DNA of 64,000 nucleotides from Nocardioides sp. Root140. Its GTDB lineage: Bacteria; Actinomycetota; Actinomycetes; Propionibacteriales; Nocardioidaceae. Made by a program: the position numbers and the translations under genes. Under the pieces are notes generated by a model that was given only the letters and a program-made list of their open reading frames with translations, did no database searches and was not told the DNA's origin. The DNA lies in contig NZ_LMFI01000003.1 in the NCBI RefSeq assembly GCF_001426745.1, forward strand, positions 95,837 through 159,836, read 5' to 3'. Within the stretch, counting starts at the first letter, position 1; each line of letters opens with the position of its first letter. Below, piece by piece: positions 1 through 8,274 of the stretch.

Positions 1-259
1 GGGGAGTCCGAGGTACTCGACCAGGGCCGCGCAAAACGACTCTTCACCGGCCCGCAGATCCTCGCCATGGGGATCCGCGACAAGACCTGCCGCAGCGAAG
101 GGTGCCTGGTGCCGGCCAAGTGGTGCGAAGCCCACCACCACACCTTGAGCTGGTTGCACGGCGGCACGACCGACACCAAGGACGGCAAGCTCCTGTGCCG
201 CTGGCACCACCACCGTGCCCACGACGACACCTACGACATGACCCTGATGGCCAACGGTG

Positions 260-1573
260 GGCGGATTCAAGGAGTCAGCGCAACACCTTCATCGTGAAGG
301 AGTTGTTGTCATGGCCTACCAGCCGTTGCGCGCAGAACAGAGCGCGTTCTGGGAGATGTATTCAGTCGGGTCGACGACCGCGGAAGCAAGTGCGCGTGTC
401 GGGCACAGCTTGGGCTGGGGACGGCGGCTCGTGATCAAGGCTGGTGGCGTGCGCCCCGAGTTCACCAAGTCACGTGTCCCGTCGTCACGTTTCCTGAGCA
501 TCGCCGAACGCGAGCAGATCCTTGCCGGGATGGAGCGGGGTGACTCGATCCGACAGATCGCTCGTGATCTGGGGAGGGCGCCCTCGACAATCCAACGCGA
601 GATCCGACGCAACGTCCGCAAGAGCCAGAACTACCGCTCGCGGGCGGTGTACGAGAAGAAGCGTCCCGGTGGCCGGCCACGGATCCGTGCGTTGCGGTAC
701 TCCCCGCACGTCGCGCAACTGCGCGCCGACCACTTCGCTTCCCGTGCCCGCGACGGCAAGTTGGTTACGACCCAGCGGCTACGCGTGTGGGTGCAAGATC
801 GGCTGGAGGAAGAGCATTCACCCGAGCAGATCTCGGCCATGCTGCACATTGAGTTCCCGCACGACCCGGAGATGCGTGTGTCGCACGAAACGATCTATCG
901 AGCCCTTTACGTCCAGGGTCGGGGCGGGCTTCGGCGTGACCTGCACCAGCGGCTTCGGACCGGACGAGCTGTTAGAAAGCCAGACCGCCACGCAGCGCGG
1001 AGGCGTCAGCGGATCCCCGGGATGGTCCTCATTAGCGAACGACCCGCCGAGGTGGCCGACCGTGCCGTTCCTGGCCATTGGGAAGGCGATCTGATCATGG
1101 GAGGAACCGGGACCAAGTCGGCGATCGGCACTCTGGTCGAGAGAGCAAGCCGCTATGTGATGCTGCTGCACCTGCCCGACGGGTTCGGGGCCGACGCCGT
1201 CGAGACCGCGATGGTCGAGTCGATGTCCAAGCTCCCTGAGCAACTACGCCAGACGCTGACATGGGACCAGGGTTTCGAGATGGCGAATCACGTCCGGATA
1301 GCTGCGGCGACCGACCTGGATGTCTACTTCTGCGACCCTCACTCGCCGTGGCAGCGGGGCACGAACGAGAACACCAATGGGCTTCTGCGCCAGTACTTCC
1401 CCAAGGGTGCCGACCTGAACAACTTCCCGCCCGACTACCTCGAGCACGTTGCACGCAAGCTCAACACCCGTCCCCGCAAGACCCTCGACTGGAAGACGCC
1501 AGCACAAGCCCTTGAGGAGCTACTGTCCAACCCATCCACCCCACCAGGTGTTGCGTTGACCGGTTGAACCCAA
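260..1573 (+). mobile_element. IS30-family insertion sequence
   Basis: Imperfect terminal inverted repeats lie at 263-288 and 1546-1571. Both read GG-x-TTCAA-x3-GTCA-x-CGCAACACCT from the outside in, with 21 of 26 positions identical. The element carries one transposase gene. GGTG occurs at 256-259 and again at 1574-1577, and joining these copies restores the interrupted HNH frame, so a 4-bp target duplication is the simplest reading. IS30 elements more often make 2-3 bp duplications, so the exact outer boundary could be off by one or two bases. Confidence 0.85.
311..1567 (+). CDS. IS30 family transposase
   Basis: This is a DDE transposase of 418 residues, full length for the family. A helix-turn-helix DNA-binding region (about residues 60-105, ending in ...APSTIQREIRRN) is followed by an RNase H-like catalytic core. 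The core shows D260 (GHWEGD), D319 (TLTWDQG) and E353 (SPWQRGTNENTNG), the expected D-D-E triad. The start at 311 is preferred over an upstream in-frame start at 257 because GAAGGAG lies 8 bases upstream and the upstream codons belong to the interrupted HNH gene and the IS end. The stop codon falls inside the right inverted repeat. Nothing indicates decay, so the element may be active. Confidence 0.95.
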   Translation: MAYQPLRAEQSAFWEMYSVGSTTAEASARVGHSLGWGRRLVIKAGGVRPEFTKSRVPSSRFLSIAEREQILAGMERGDSIRQIARDLGRAPSTIQREIRRNVRKSQNYRSRAVYEKKRPGGRPRIRALRYSPHVAQLRADHFASRARDGKLVTTQRLRVWVQDRLEEEHSPEQISAMLHIEFPHDPEMRVSHETIYRALYVQGRGGLRRDLHQRLRTGRAVRKPDRHAARRRQRIPGMVLISERPAEVADRAVPGHWEGDLIMGGTGTKSAIGTLVERASRYVMLLHLPDGFGADAVETAMVESMSKLPEQLRQTLTWDQGFEMANHVRIAAATDLDVYFCDPHSPWQRGTNENTNGLLRQYFPKGADLNNFPPDYLEHVARKLNTRPRKTLDWKTPAQALEELLSNPSTPPGVALTG

Positions 1574-1687
1574 GGTGACGTCCGGTTCCGCAAACGCACC
1601 TAGGCCATACCCGGACAGCCACAGACACAAGGGCAGCACACCGGGGATTCCTTTGCCATGCCCCGGTGTGCCGTGATGGCGTGGCTT

Positions 1688-1850
1688 GGTTTCGAGACGG
1701 TCGCCAGGGCGACCTCCTCAACCAACGGTCGCGCGGGGCGGCATGGCGGGGGTCTCGATACGGTCGCAGAGCGACCTACTCGACCACCGAAAGAAGACCG
1801 CGACCTACTCGACCACCGAAAGAACCGCGGCCTTCTCGACCAACGGTGGC
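1688..1850. repeat. Intergenic palindromic repeat cluster
   Basis: Two diverged copies of a roughly 40-bp unit lie at 1688-1728 and 1751-1790. Each has the form GGTyTCGAkACGGTCGC...GCGACCTmCTCrACCAmCG, with a GGTCGC/GCGACC inverted core. A 25-bp direct repeat (1771-1795 and 1800-1824) and a third partial copy (1826-1850) follow. A related copy in the opposite orientation occurs at 34705-34744. No gene is visible in the 1604-1855 gap. The pattern resembles short dispersed REP-like elements of high-GC actinobacteria, which is a recognition from memory rather than a search. Confidence 0.7.
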
Positions 1851-1855
1851 GCGGG

Positions 1856-2209
1856 TCAGGTGGGAGTGGCGTAGGCCGCGACGCCGGTGTCGAGGAGCAC
1901 GCACGGCTCGTCGCCGACGGTCCATGCGTCGTGACCGGGGTCGAGGTCGATGACGTCGCCGGGACCGATGGTGATCTCGTCTCCGTCGTCGGGCTTGATG
2001 GTCATCTGCCCGGACACGCAGAACCCTGTGTGGTGGACCTGGCAGGAGTCGGTGCCGGCGATCGGCTTCACGTCGTTGGACCAGCGCCAGCCCGGTTCGA
2101 AGACGCCGCGGCCGAGCGTGAAGTCGCCGAGGGTGACGACGTCCATGTGCCCGTGGTCGGTGAACGGACGTCGTTCGTGCGCGTCCTCGATGTTCTGCTT
2201 GGCGGACAT
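1856..2209 (-). CDS. Cupin domain protein
   Basis: This is a 117-residue single-domain cupin. A central HHTGFCVSGQMTIKPDDG stretch and a later GPGDVIDLDPGHDAW stretch match cupin motifs 1 and 2, including His ligands for a metal and the typical PGD turn. The first residues (MSAKQNIEDAHERRPFTDHGHMDVVTLGD) resemble other small stress-type cupins. It lies 57 bp downstream of the flavin oxidase on the same strand and is probably co-transcribed with it. The family is functionally diverse (enzymes, binding proteins), so the substrate cannot be named. Confidence 0.8.
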   Translation of the reverse strand: MSAKQNIEDAHERRPFTDHGHMDVVTLGDFTLGRGVFEPGWRWSNDVKPIAGTDSCQVHHTGFCVSGQMTIKPDDGDEITIGPGDVIDLDPGHDAWTVGDEPCVLLDTGVAAYATPT

Positions 2210-2266
2210 GATGCACTCCTCTTGTCGAAGGGACTGACGGTCGGCGTCGGACTGCCCACGAAGCGA

Positions 2267-3607
2267 TCAGGCGGGGACCTTGGGGCGGATGTTCTGGTTG
2301 CCGGAGAAGACGTTGCCCGGGTCGTACTCGGACTTGATCTGCACCAGTCGCTCGTACTTCTCCGCGCCGAAGGCCGCCTTGATGCGGTCGTCACCCTCGT
2401 CGCCGATGAAGTTGAGGTAGACGCCGCCGGTCGTGAACGCGGCGTTCGCCTTCCGGTAGTCACGAACCCAGGCGATGTTGGCCGCGTCGTCGGCGGGGTC
2501 CTCCCAAGTCGCGAAGGGGTGACTCACCCAACGCGCCGAGCGCTGGCTCAACGGTGTGGCGTCCGCATCGAGGCGTGCCAGCGCGCCGCCCCACGGCAAC
2601 AGCAGGTGTTGGGTCATCGGCGAGGCACGGCGTGCGCCTGCATCGAGGAACAGGTCGAGCGCCTCGTCGGGGAAGGCATCGTGGTAGTCGGCGCTCCAGT
2701 ACTGCCGGAACCCGGGCGGGTCGTCGATCATCGACTGCAGGACCGCGTAGGGCATCGGGCCGACCAGGTCGACCTCCGGTGCCAGGTCCCGCAGGACCTG
2801 GACGACCTCCAGACCAGTTGCCTCGTCACCGTTCCAGCAGACCGCGACGGCGATCAGGGGCTCACCCTGCAGGTGCGGTGGGATGAACTCCTCGGGCGGT
2901 CCGCTGAGCATCACCAAGCCGGGGCCGAGCTCATCCGGAGCGTCGTCCGCCCAGTCCCGGAAGGCGCGAGAGACCTCAGGTCCGCGGTCGGCCGGCCACG
3001 CCATCAGCCCGCCGATGATCGTCGGACCGACCGGGTGCAGCTGGAACTCCAGCGCGGTGACGACTCCGAAGTTGCCGCCTCCTCCCTTGCTGGCCCAGAG
3101 CAGATCCTGGTGCTGGGTCTCGTCGGCGCGGACCTCTCGGCCGTCAGCGGTCACCAGCTCGACGGCCAGCAGATTGTCGCAGCTGAGTCCGTGCTGGCGT
3201 TCGAGCCAGCCCGAGCCGCCTCCGAGTGTCAGCCCGGAGACCCCGGTGGTGGACACTCGCCCGCCGGTGGTGGCGAGACCGAACTCCTGCGCCGCCGCGT
3301 CGAAGTCACCCCAGGTGCAGCCGCCTCCGACCCTGGCCCGTCGGGCCGCGACGTCGATGTCGACGGCCTTCATCGGCCGGACGTCGATGACCAGTCCGTC
3401 GTCGTTGCTGGACTGCCCGGCCACCGAGTGGCCGCCCGAGCGTATGGCCACCGACAGATGGTCATCGGCGGCACGCTCCAGGGCCTCCTTGACATCGGCT
3501 GGCCCGTCGCATGCCGCAATGATCCGCGGCCTCTTCACGATCATCGCGTTGAACAGCGCGCGCCGCTCGTCGTACTCGGAAGCGTCTGCTTCGATCCAAT
3601 TCGTCAT
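2267..3607 (-). CDS. FAD-binding oxidoreductase, berberine-bridge-enzyme-like
   Basis: This protein has 446 residues. The N-terminal PCMH-type FAD domain includes RSGGHSVAGQ, whose His is the usual covalent flavin attachment site, and STTGVSGLTLGGGSGWL. The C-terminal BBE motif is YDPGNVFSGNQNI. At the position where bicovalent members carry a Cys two residues before the TxG motif, this protein has Val, so only one covalent flavin bond is expected. Family members oxidise sugars, alkaloids or phenols with oxygen. The start at 3607 is preferred over an upstream in-frame start at 3667 because AGAAGG sits about 8 bases upstream and MTNWIEADASEYDERR matches the family N-terminus. The cupin gene follows in the same direction. 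Confidence 0.9.
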   Translation of the reverse strand: MTNWIEADASEYDERRALFNAMIVKRPRIIAACDGPADVKEALERAADDHLSVAIRSGGHSVAGQSSNDDGLVIDVRPMKAVDIDVAARRARVGGGCTWGDFDAAAQEFGLATTGGRVSTTGVSGLTLGGGSGWLERQHGLSCDNLLAVELVTADGREVRADETQHQDLLWASKGGGGNFGVVTALEFQLHPVGPTIIGGLMAWPADRGPEVSRAFRDWADDAPDELGPGLVMLSGPPEEFIPPHLQGEPLIAVAVCWNGDEATGLEVVQVLRDLAPEVDLVGPMPYAVLQSMIDDPPGFRQYWSADYHDAFPDEALDLFLDAGARRASPMTQHLLLPWGGALARLDADATPLSQRSARWVSHPFATWEDPADDAANIAWVRDYRKANAAFTTGGVYLNFIGDEGDDRIKAAFGAEKYERLVQIKSEYDPGNVFSGNQNIRPKVPA

Positions 3608-3903
3608 GCTCGCGCCTTCTGCCGGCCCCGCCCTCCTCACCATCCTCCGCGCAGGAGACGGTGACAACGGATCGGGGACGACTGGCCTGCCGAATCCCGA
3701 AAATGGGGGACGACCGCGGATCAGCGGCGGGTTGTCAACGCGTGAGGCGATCCCGAGCCTGCGACATCCGTGACGGCCGTCGCGATCCGGATGCGGGCAT
3801 GTCGACGAGTATTGGGGATCTTGTCGTGCGGCTATGGACGATGCGGGACCGGAGGCGTACGACGGTCAAAGGGGCTCTGAACACACAAACGAAGGGCTCG
3901 ATC

Positions 3904-4263
3904 ATGATGAGACGCGGCATCACATTGGTGGGGACGACCACGGCGCTGTTGATCCTGGGTGTGACCGGGGCCTCGGCGCACGAGTGCTACAACGCCAGTC
4001 GCAGCGACACCGGCAACGCGAACGCGGTCAATGGCCAGGCGATGGTCTCGTACGGCGAGCTGCTCGCCGAATTGTGCCCGGCCGGCGCTGCGATCGTCGA
4101 AGGGGCAGTGGCAGCGAACGGGTTCGACACCGACGGGATCCTGGTGAACTCGAACGCGCTGATGGGTGGAGGGAGGCAGGCGACCGATGGCCAGGCCATC
4201 GACTACCTGCCGACGTGGTTCTCCGAGAGCGTCGGTGCCGCGTTCGGGACCTGTTTCGGCTGA
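3904..4263 (+). CDS. Small secreted protein of unknown function
   Basis: The protein has 119 residues. A typical signal peptide (MMRR, hydrophobic TLVGTTTALLILGVTG, cleavage after ASA) precedes about 93 mature residues with three cysteines and an Asn/Gly-rich start. GAAGGG lies about 10 bases upstream of the double ATG. It is alone in its orientation, divergent from the flavin oxidase. The roughly 300 bp upstream (3608-3903) show no other gene and must hold both promoters. I do not recognise the family. Confidence 0.7.
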   Translation: MMRRGITLVGTTTALLILGVTGASAHECYNASRSDTGNANAVNGQAMVSYGELLAELCPAGAAIVEGAVAANGFDTDGILVNSNALMGGGRQATDGQAIDYLPTWFSESVGAAFGTCFG

Positions 4264-4286
4264 CGGGCGCCAGCCGGTTCCGAGGT

Positions 4287-4784
4287 TCAGCTGGCTCCGA
4301 ACTTGGCCTTGGCGAGGTCTTCGACCGCCTGGGGAATCCGGGTCTCGAAGTCGTGGATCTTCACCCAGGTCGGCGTGATGTCTATGCGCGTCATCGTGTC
4401 GTAGAGCGCGTTCACGCCCGCTTCCCACTCCGGGAACGCGTCGGCCGGCGTCACCTTCCTGGCACCCTCGACGTACTCCGGGAAGACACCGTCGACGTCG
4501 GTGAGCGTGGCCGTCCCGCGGATCAGGAGCGCGTTCGGTGGCCACGTCGGCGGGCTGGTGTCGATGGTGATCGCCACCGCCGGGTTGGCCTTCAGGGCCG
4601 CGACCTTCGCGGACGTCGGGATGGTGCCCAGCACGATCGAGGTGCCGTCCCACTCGAAGCCGATCGGGATCACCCGCGGCGTCCCGTCCGGGGCGACATA
4701 GGCCAACCGAGCCGGGTTCGCCGACTGCAACAGCCGCTGCGCCACGGGATCTGCCATGGCAGTGCGAATCTCATCCGGGGTCAC
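4287..4784 (-). CDS. Pyridoxamine 5'-phosphate oxidase family protein
   Basis: The protein has 165 residues with the split-barrel flavin-binding fold signature: LAYVAPDGTPRVIPIGFEWDGTSIVLGT followed by KVAALKANPAVAITID. Such proteins bind FMN or F420 and reduce or oxidise small substrates; this one is nearer to the F420/FMN general-stress type than to true PdxH, judging by length. The start at the GTG (VTPDEIRTAM) is chosen because AAGAAGGTGG lies just upstream. An in-frame ATG at 4832 is a weaker alternative. It converges with the small secreted gene, 23 bp away. Confidence 0.8.
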   Translation of the reverse strand: MTPDEIRTAMADPVAQRLLQSANPARLAYVAPDGTPRVIPIGFEWDGTSIVLGTIPTSAKVAALKANPAVAITIDTSPPTWPPNALLIRGTATLTDVDGVFPEYVEGARKVTPADAFPEWEAGVNALYDTMTRIDITPTWVKIHDFETRIPQAVEDLAKAKFGAS

Positions 4785-4875
4785 GAGCCCACCTTCTTCC
4801 GAGCGGAGAAAGTACGTCGCCTCGAGCATGCCACTGATCGCCGTGCCTCGCACCGGGTGCCGTGGCAGCGCGACC

Positions 4876-5643
4876 TCAACCAGTGGTGAGGACGTCGGCG
4901 CGGTCGACCAGCACGGCCTTGTGGTCCGAGGCATTCGCCAGCAGCCGCACCGAGGTCGGGAGACCCGGCCCGTGCACGTCGTCGATCTTGCGGCTCGGCC
5001 CCAGGGTGCCCGGTTCGGCCTCGCGGCCCTCCCACGCCGAGGTGAGGCCGGTCAGCCGGAATCCGTCGAAGTTCGAGTCGCCGACGGCGTACACCGTGTG
5101 CCCCAGGGCCCGGCATTCGTCGACCATGGCCTGCACGCGTGCGACCTCCTCGCGGTGCCGCGCCGCGAGCAGCGGGCGGTCGGCGCGGTAGACGCCGCCG
5201 GACTGGACGCCGGGCACGAGGTGGTAGCTGATCAGGCTCACGGTGCGGCCACCCGTGCGGTCGTCGTACGTCGCCACGGTGGCCAGGTGGGGCGGCTCGA
5301 TGCGACGTCGACGGGCCAGGGCGGCATCGGCGCGGCCGGGCCTGCTGAGCCAGACGGATCCCACGTGCAGCAAGGAGAACCGCTCGCTGCGCGCACCCAC
5401 CACGCAGTCGCCCAGCACCGGCATCGTCCAGAGGTAGCCGGAGTCCCGGCGGGACCGCCGAGGTCCGCGCAACAGCCCCACACTGCCGGTCTCCGCGAGC
5501 AGTCGGACCCGCCAGGGATGCCACTCCTGCAACCCGACGAGGTCGGGCTCGTGCTCGAGCACGTCGCGAAGCGCCTCGCGGGCGTCGCGGGTGCCGAGGC
5601 CACGATGGACGTTCGCGGTGGCGACGACGGTGTGGGCGGTCAC
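4876..5643 (-). CDS. Endonuclease/exonuclease/phosphatase family protein
   Basis: The protein has 255 residues and no signal peptide. EEP-fold motifs appear in order: ATANVHRGLG (N of the metal/phosphate site), GLQEW (catalytic Glu), YHLVPG (His), VGDSNFDG (D-x-N) and SDHKAVLV (terminal Asp-His). All key residues are present, so a divalent-metal phosphodiesterase is expected. The substrate (DNA, phosphoinositide or other) cannot be told. It lies about 90 bp downstream of nothing on its own strand and is divergent from the GT-C gene. Confidence 0.85.
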   Translation of the reverse strand: MTAHTVVATANVHRGLGTRDAREALRDVLEHEPDLVGLQEWHPWRVRLLAETGSVGLLRGPRRSRRDSGYLWTMPVLGDCVVGARSERFSLLHVGSVWLSRPGRADAALARRRRIEPPHLATVATYDDRTGGRTVSLISYHLVPGVQSGGVYRADRPLLAARHREEVARVQAMVDECRALGHTVYAVGDSNFDGFRLTGLTSAWEGREAEPGTLGPSRKIDDVHGPGLPTSVRLLANASDHKAVLVDRADVLTTG

Positions 5644-5709
5644 GGGCCAACCTTGTCAGAAAACAATAATCACCTGCGGATGTTTGCAGGGCACGAGCAT
5701 GATGTCCTC

Positions 5710-7227
5710 ATGCTGCTGGTGGAGACCCCGCCTCAAGCTGTCGTCGGGGGACGTGTCGCTGCCCTTCTTCGTCAGCGTCCGGGGCATGTCGTCGTGGCGA
5801 TGGCCGTGCTGACCTGTCTGCTCGGATGGCTGCCCTTCATGGGGCGGCCGTTGAGCCCCGACGAGAGCGGCCTGTTGATGGTGGCCCGGCAATGGGCGCC
5901 GGGGGACTCGCTGTACGGCGACTACTGGGTCGACCGGCCGCCCGTCCTCATCGCGCTGGTCGCCCTGGGCAACCTGTTCGGCGGCGCGTGGGGTCTTCGC
6001 ATCCTCGGCATCGTCGCGGTCTTCACCTCGGTCCTGCTCGCGGGTCGGTTGGGTCGTGTGGTGGCGCCGCATGTGCCGACGGCAGCGCTGCTGCCCGCGG
6101 CCACTGCCGCCATCCTGGTCGGTACGCCGCTCTTCGGTGGCACGGTCGTGAACGCCGAGCTGCTGGGGCTTCCCCTGCTGCTGGCCGGCATGATCGCCGC
6201 CGTCACGGCGAGCCGGTCGGCCGGGTTCCGCGAGGCGCTGTGGTGGGGGACTGCCGCCGGCGCAGCGGGTGCGGGTGCGGTGCTGACCAAGCAGAACCTC
6301 CTCGACGTCCTCGTCTTCCTGCTGGCGCTCCTGATCACCGGCGGCCTCACCCGACAGGGACGTGCGCACGCACGTACGGCGCTCGCCACGGCCCTGGGCG
6401 CAGCCCTCGGCGGTGCCACGGTCCTCGTGGTCGTCGTCTCGGGTGCCGCCGCCTTGGGCACCGACCCCGTCGACCTGTGGTCGGCAGCCGTCACGTTCCG
6501 ATGGGAAGCGGCCAGCGTGGTCCTCGAGTCGCCGTCCTCGGGCGAGCGCTTTCGGTTGATGCTGCTGGCCCTGCTCGGCAGTGGGGCGCCGCTCTTGGTC
6601 GGCGTGCTCCTCCCGCGGCTGCGTCGACGGGCGGTCGGTGCCCCCGCGCACCCCGACTTCCGGCTGCCGGTGCTCGCCGTGCTCACCTGGGAGTCAGCGG
6701 CCGTCGTCGCGGGCGGCAGCTACTGGCTGCACTACCTGATGGGACTCGTCCCCGGGCTGGTGCTGCTGGCCGCCGTGACCGGCCTGCCCGATCGCGTCCG
6801 CGCCTCCCTGGCCCTCACCTACGGGCTTCTGGTCGTGTCGACGCTGTGCTCGATCGGCTGGGTCGCCGTACACCCGATCGACCGGCCGGAGCAGGAGGTG
6901 GCGACCTACCTGTCGGATCGTGCGCAGCCGGGCGACACCGCGATGGTCGCCTTCGGGGTCTCCTCGATCCTCGAGTCGTCCGGCCTCGAGAGTCCCTACC
7001 CGCATCTGTGGAGCCTTCCGGTGCGGGTGCGTGACCCGCAGCTGCACGAGCTCGCAGCCGTCCTGGCCGGCCCCGACAGACCCACCTGGCTGGTCATCTC
7101 GGGCATCGGCCTCGGCAGCTGGGGCCTGGACACCACAGCGGCGCAGCCCCTGATCGCCCGGCACTACGACCGGCTCGCCGACGTGGCCGGCTACCGGATC
7201 TTCCGCGAGTCGGAGGCCAGGCGCTGA
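5710..7227 (+). CDS. GT-C family membrane glycosyltransferase (PMT/ArnT-like)
   Basis: The protein has about 505 residues and roughly ten membrane helices. LSPDESGLLMVAR in the first extracytoplasmic loop gives the D-E pair, and YWVDRPPVLIALVALG matches the GT39/ArnT-type loop. Such enzymes transfer sugars from polyprenyl-phosphate donors outside the membrane. The start is uncertain: ATG 5710 or ATG 5680 both fit, and neither has a strong Shine-Dalgarno. The upstream 66 bp are unusually AT-rich (AACAATAATCACC), probably the divergent promoter. The stop overlaps the start of the next gene by one base, so the two are translationally coupled. Confidence 0.75.
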   Translation: MLLVETPPQAVVGGRVAALLRQRPGHVVVAMAVLTCLLGWLPFMGRPLSPDESGLLMVARQWAPGDSLYGDYWVDRPPVLIALVALGNLFGGAWGLRILGIVAVFTSVLLAGRLGRVVAPHVPTAALLPAATAAILVGTPLFGGTVVNAELLGLPLLLAGMIAAVTASRSAGFREALWWGTAAGAAGAGAVLTKQNLLDVLVFLLALLITGGLTRQGRAHARTALATALGAALGGATVLVVVVSGAAALGTDPVDLWSAAVTFRWEAASVVLESPSSGERFRLMLLALLGSGAPLLVGVLLPRLRRRAVGAPAHPDFRLPVLAVLTWESAAVVAGGSYWLHYLMGLVPGLVLLAAVTGLPDRVRASLALTYGLLVVSTLCSIGWVAVHPIDRPEQEVATYLSDRAQPGDTAMVAFGVSSILESSGLESPYPHLWSLPVRVRDPQLHELAAVLAGPDRPTWLVISGIGLGSWGLDTTAAQPLIARHYDRLADVAGYRIFRESEARR

Positions 7228-8213
7228 TGGTGATCCTCGAGCTGAAGCCACGCGAGCGGCCACCGATGCCGACGACCCGTCCGGCCGCGCGAGCGAGGGC
7301 GTTGGTCGGGTACGTCGCGGTGCTCGCGGTCTGGATCCACTTCATCGGCATCCCCAACGATCCGATCGGCGTGACCCTCTGGCTGTGGCTGTTCACCATC
7401 GCCTGGAACGCCGACGCCCCACGCGAGCGGCACCTCGACTTCGGGCGCGACTGGTGGCGGCCGATGCTCCTGTTCACCGGCTACTGGCTCCTGCGTGGAC
7501 TGGCCGACCAGACCGGGATGCCGATCCACGTCACGGCACCGGTGCGCATCGACGAGTGGTTCGGCGGCGGCACCACACCGACCGTCCTGCTCCAGCACAA
7601 CCTGTGCGGCAACCCGTGCGACCCCGACAGCGCGCCGCGGTGGTACGACGTCCTGCTCACCACCGTCTACGCGTCGCACTTCCTGACCGCGCTGACGATC
7701 GGGGCCGTGCTGTGGATGCGCAACCGGCAGGAGTGGCTGCTGTGGATGCGTCGCTACGTGACGATCCTCTACGCCGGCCTGGTGATCTACTTCCTGTACC
7801 CGATGGCGCCGCCGTGGATGGCCTCGAAGCTCGGGGTCATCGAGGAGGTGCACCGGATGACCGGCCGCGGCTGGTCCGAGCTGGGCTTGCACCGCCAGAG
7901 CATGGTGTTGATGGGCATGCCCAACAAGGTGGCCGCGATGCCGTCGCTGCACGCCGGCATCGCGTTCCTGATCGTGTTCTACGCGATCACCCGGCTCCGC
8001 TCGCAGTTCCGTTGGCTGCTCCTGTTGTATCCGGTGGCGATGTCGACGGCGCTGGTCTACTTCGGGGAGCACTACGTCATCGACGCCGTGGCCGGAGCCG
8101 TTCTCGCACTCCTGGTCGTGGTCGGTTGCGCGGCCTTCGAGAGGCGCGGCGAGCGCAGGAAACCTGAACCGCTCGTGCACCACGAGCCCCGGGGCGTGGC
8201 CGGACAGCGATGA
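7227..8213 (+). CDS. PAP2-superfamily membrane protein (inositol phosphotransferase-like)
   Basis: The protein has 328 residues and about six helices. Two PAP2 motifs are clear: AAMPSLHAGIAF (residues near 235) and YFGEHYVIDAVAG near the C-terminus, carrying the catalytic His and the His-Asp pair. The arrangement resembles AUR1/inositol-phosphorylceramide-synthase-type transferases rather than soluble phosphatases. Its ATG overlaps the TGA of the GT-C gene, which suggests joint work on a lipid-linked sugar or phosphoinositide product; that is inference. Confidence 0.8.
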   Translation: MVILELKPRERPPMPTTRPAARARALVGYVAVLAVWIHFIGIPNDPIGVTLWLWLFTIAWNADAPRERHLDFGRDWWRPMLLFTGYWLLRGLADQTGMPIHVTAPVRIDEWFGGGTTPTVLLQHNLCGNPCDPDSAPRWYDVLLTTVYASHFLTALTIGAVLWMRNRQEWLLWMRRYVTILYAGLVIYFLYPMAPPWMASKLGVIEEVHRMTGRGWSELGLHRQSMVLMGMPNKVAAMPSLHAGIAFLIVFYAITRLRSQFRWLLLLYPVAMSTALVYFGEHYVIDAVAGAVLALLVVVGCAAFERRGERRKPEPLVHHEPRGVAGQR

Positions 8214-8274
8214 GTCTCGCGCCGACCCAGGGTCAGTCCTCCGACACTCGTCACCACACCTCGAGGAGAACTAC

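Larger units (their letters stand above)
1..1603 (+). pseudogene. HNH endonuclease (DUF222 family), 3' end, interrupted by IS30 element
   Basis: The frame is open from base 1, so the 5' part lies outside the window. Residues around 90-220 hold a Cys/His HNH core: C-x4-C, CEAHHH, W-x-H-GG-T, then LC-x2-HHH. The reading frame runs to about base 259, where an IS30 element begins. Removing bases 260-1573 and one GGTG copy joins ...MANG to DVRFRKRT and a TAG at 1601-1603. That is the usual basic tail of DUF222/HNH proteins of actinobacteria. The insertion replaces only the last eight residues with an IS-encoded tail ending at 297, so the HNH core is intact and the protein may still fold. Members of this family are abundant, often repeated HNH genes; the specific role is unknown. 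Confidence 0.85.

Noticed and set aside
1771-1824. Possible CRISPR array from the 25-bp direct repeats
   Set aside because: Only two copies with a 4-bp gap, no regular spacers and no cas genes; it belongs to the palindromic repeat cluster.
1658-3664. A 668-codon open frame on the plus strand
   Set aside because: It is the antisense shadow of the flavin oxidase and cupin genes, whose proteins have clear family motifs; the shadow protein is low-complexity.
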